Source: Lycocorax pyrrhopterus obiensis (Eukaryota; Chordata; Aves; Passeriformes; Paradisaeidae). From it: a stretch of DNA of 64,000 nt. The notes under the pieces are model-generated. The model did not search any database, had not been told where the DNA came from, and saw only the letters and a program-made list of their open reading frames with translations. The first letter of the stretch is position 1; each line of letters opens with the position of its first letter. The translations under genes and the position numbers were made by a program. Below, in pieces: positions 61,446 to 64,000 of the stretch. Where the stretch lies: positions 108,496,547 through 108,560,546 of the forward strand of contig JACSVZ010000002.1 of the NCBI GenBank assembly GCA_014706295.1, read 5' to 3'.

Positions 61446-64000
61446 TGAGTAGGGGATTATAACATTTAGTTGCTTTCGTAGAAAAAGACCCTAGCGTTAT
61501 AAGAGCAATAACATCTACAACTGCTACTTCTCAATGCATCAGGAATGAAACAAGTATGGATCTAAGCAGCTATAAATGGCTTAGGTGTCCTCATTACTTA
61601 GGATCTTTCTTATCAGCTCTGATACTTAAAATAGAATGCAATGTTATTAATTTTGATGTAATAATTTGTGAGTCTGAATTTACAATACAAAATCTAAATG
61701 CCATTCTTAATTTTTGTATTGGTCTATACAAGTAGTTGGTCTGGGAAAGTAAAAGGTTAGCAAAGCCTGACCATACAATTACCACAAGTACCTGCATTTT
61801 AAGCATAAGAAGAAGCTGTGGCAATTCCAGCACTCACTGGCACCTAAGAAGTAGAAGAGATGGTTAAAGTTGAAAGAAATACCCAAGAGTCACAGACAGT
61901 GGTGAGAGTACAATGGTACTGACATTTAAAAAATTAATTTGTATGGAAACTTTCAGTAATCCAGAAGGATGCCATTATTTAAGCTAGTAATAAATGCAGT
62001 GTCTCACATATATCAACAATAGAAATAGCTTTGCATTTTCCAAAAGCAGGATACTGAAATTATGTTGCTGACAGGTTTTTTTTATGTACACACATTTGTC
62101 ATTTTCACTTTCTGTCAAAAAATGCACAATTATTAATATATTAATGTCTTGCCAAGAGTCTTGCTAGTTTTCTGTTGTTCAAAGGTTTTAGTGCCAGCTT
62201 TTTTCTCTGAATCACAAAATGATTGAGGTGGGAAGGCACCTCTGGCGATCTCCTAGTTCAATTTCCCTGCAGCCGGTCACTCAGATCTGTGTCTGGTTGT
62301 GTTTTGATTGTCATCAAGGAGAGAGACTCCACAACTTCTCTGGGCAACTTGTTCCAGTGCTTAAAAACACTTACAATGAAAAAATTTTTTTTCTTAAATT
62401 TGGATGGAATTTCCTATGTTTCAGTGTGTCTATTTCCCCTGTATTTCCTTTTTCTTGTTTTCATTTCATTCTGTATTTCAATTCCTCTCCAATGCTTTTT
62501 CTCACAGCAGTTCTTAAAATAGTTAAAGTATTTCTGTTAGTTATTGTAATACAGTAATGATGGACTAACTTGACAATGATGTGCTTACTTGACAAGAAAA
62601 AGTTAGGTAAGGTAGGTGAGTTAATCGTTGTTGAGAGGACAAAGGTTTTGATTTATGATATTTACTGTCTTAAATACCAAGTTGGTGTAAAATTCTGTCC
62701 ATACAACTGCTGACTGGAGAACAACATGGGCTTGTTTTCTGTGCCTGGGCTTCTAACTTGTCTTCTTCTTCAGGTGGTCTGGAGTCTGGTAAGAAAACAA
62801 AGAATATATATTCTTTACATGACTGAGTAAATGATGCAGCTTAAGATGAGCTTGAGAGGAAAACAATTCTTGTTTTGCAGAATCAATGTAATTCTTTTGT
62901 TGTCTGCATGGGAGAGAGAAATGATTTCTGTTTCCTTGGGATCTTAGTGTTGCTATTTTTCATAGACCTGGCTATACATGGAAAGAGATTATCTCGTGTT
63001 CCCCACCTAAGCAAAATATCCACTAGTATTCAAAGTTACCAGAACAGCAAGTCTGGGGTTCAAACCAAAAACTGATATTTATTTCAATTGTCCATATCTG
63101 AATGGATTTTTTTTTTGCCATAATACAATATAATTGATATTGAAATTTATGCCTTTTTAGCCACTGGATATACTTGGAAATGACTGCTCCCTGTTCCTCC
63201 AACCCAGCTGAAATATTTCAAGCCAAAAAGTAACAGTTGAGATTTTGATATTACCTGTCTTTTGTAGTGAAATGCAGCATTTTGCTCATGTTGGGAGGCT
63301 TTGTTGTAGAGGTCGGGAACTTTTGGTGATGCACAATATAATTAGTTCAGAGAACAAAAACCAAAAGGTTCTTGAAAGTTTATTTCAGCTGTTCATATCT
63401 TCGGAGCAATCTACAGAGTAAGGTATTACTTTTTATGGCACTACCTGAGTGCAACAACATTATCTAAGTCATGCAACTTAACTATCTGTGGCAGCCTATC
63501 TTCTTCCTCTCCACTAACACATGCTCATACATCTCCCTAAGTTAAGCGTTCAGCCTCACATTCCTAACTTTCCCACAGTCCTCCTGTGTCCCCCACCACC
63601 CCAATCCCATCCTTCCCTACTATTTCCACTGCCTGTGCCTCTGCCCCAGCCTTTTGGAAACTCAAATCTCAGCCTTGTGTAGATTCCACTGTAGGATTTG
63701 TTAAAGCCTATAGTAGGTGATGCAGGGTGCTACTAACGTCCAGAAGTTATCTCACTTCAAACTGATTCCTAATAACTAGGTCTTGTGTGAGAGAGGGGCT
63801 TCTGACCTCCAGGGCTAATTATTTCATTTCCATGCATTCTGTGGCCAGAAAGAGCTAATTTAGAATTTCTGGATGCTAATGCTAAAATAATATAGTCTGG
63901 AGAAAACACTGGTAAGTTAGGGTGTCTCATCCAAACTAGATGAATATATTCCATCTGAACAGATGTCCAAGTTAGGTGAGGTGGATCATCTTATTTAGAT
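61446..64000. other. DNA after the provirus: intron or intergenic
   Basis: AT-rich sequence with a CR1 piece (62,210-62,400) and no recognised exon other than the tiny candidate at 62,773-62,787. The short frames are not protein-like. Confidence 0.6.
62210..62400 (-). mobile_element. CR1 LINE 3' fragment
   Basis: Minus-strand CR1 tail: GAATCACAAAATGATTGAGG, GGGAAGGCACCTCTGG, then CAACTTCTCTGGGCAACTTG and TTCCAGTGCTTAAAA. Confidence 0.88.

Noticed and set aside
1..64000. tRNA, rRNA, CRISPR arrays, operons
   Set aside because: None seen. The DNA is vertebrate nuclear sequence, so bacterial-type features are not expected.

Overview
The window is bird nuclear DNA. CR1 LINE fragments with the TTCTATGATTCT-type 3' end lie on both strands, and the gene order TRAPPC8 - (RNF125) - RNF138 follows the block on human 18q12. 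Coding sequence is sparse and spliced. Most long open frames here are chance frames in stop-poor CpG islands or in repeats.

Layout: (1) 1-12,412, minus strand: the first three coding exons of TRAPPC8 and its introns; the rest of the gene lies beyond base 1. Its CpG-island promoter is near 12.0-12.8 kb. (2) 12.7-14.2 kb: a tandem duplication that includes an A-rich tract and a CR1 tail. (3) 14.2-29.0 kb: intergenic, with a few CR1 pieces. (4) 29,036-30,171, plus strand: two exons of an RNF125 relic. Exon 2 carries two in-frame stops while exon 3 is still open. (5) 36.2-46.0 kb, plus strand: complete RNF138 in seven coding exons (248 aa) from its own CpG island, with a 1.5-kb CR1 copy in intron 3. 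(6) 46-55.6 kb: downstream intergenic DNA. (7) 55,664-61,309: a decayed, internally deleted endogenous retrovirus with both LTRs, gag-like and env-like remnants and no recognisable reverse transcriptase. (8) 61.3-64 kb: a possible coding exon directly after the 3' LTR, perhaps the start of MEP1B, then CR1 and AT-rich DNA.

TRAPPC8 (TRAPPIII trafficking and autophagy) and RNF138 (E3 ligase in DNA double-strand-break repair) are unrelated housekeeping-type genes with separate CpG-island promoters. RNF125 and RNF138 are tandem paralogues with the same exon plan, and here only RNF138 is intact. The most interesting points are the apparent decay of RNF125, known in mammals as a negative regulator of RIG-I/MDA5/MAVS signalling, a perfect U12-type splice donor in TRAPPC8, and a retroviral LTR abutting a candidate exon. 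Identifications come from reading translations and splice sites by eye; no database search was run.
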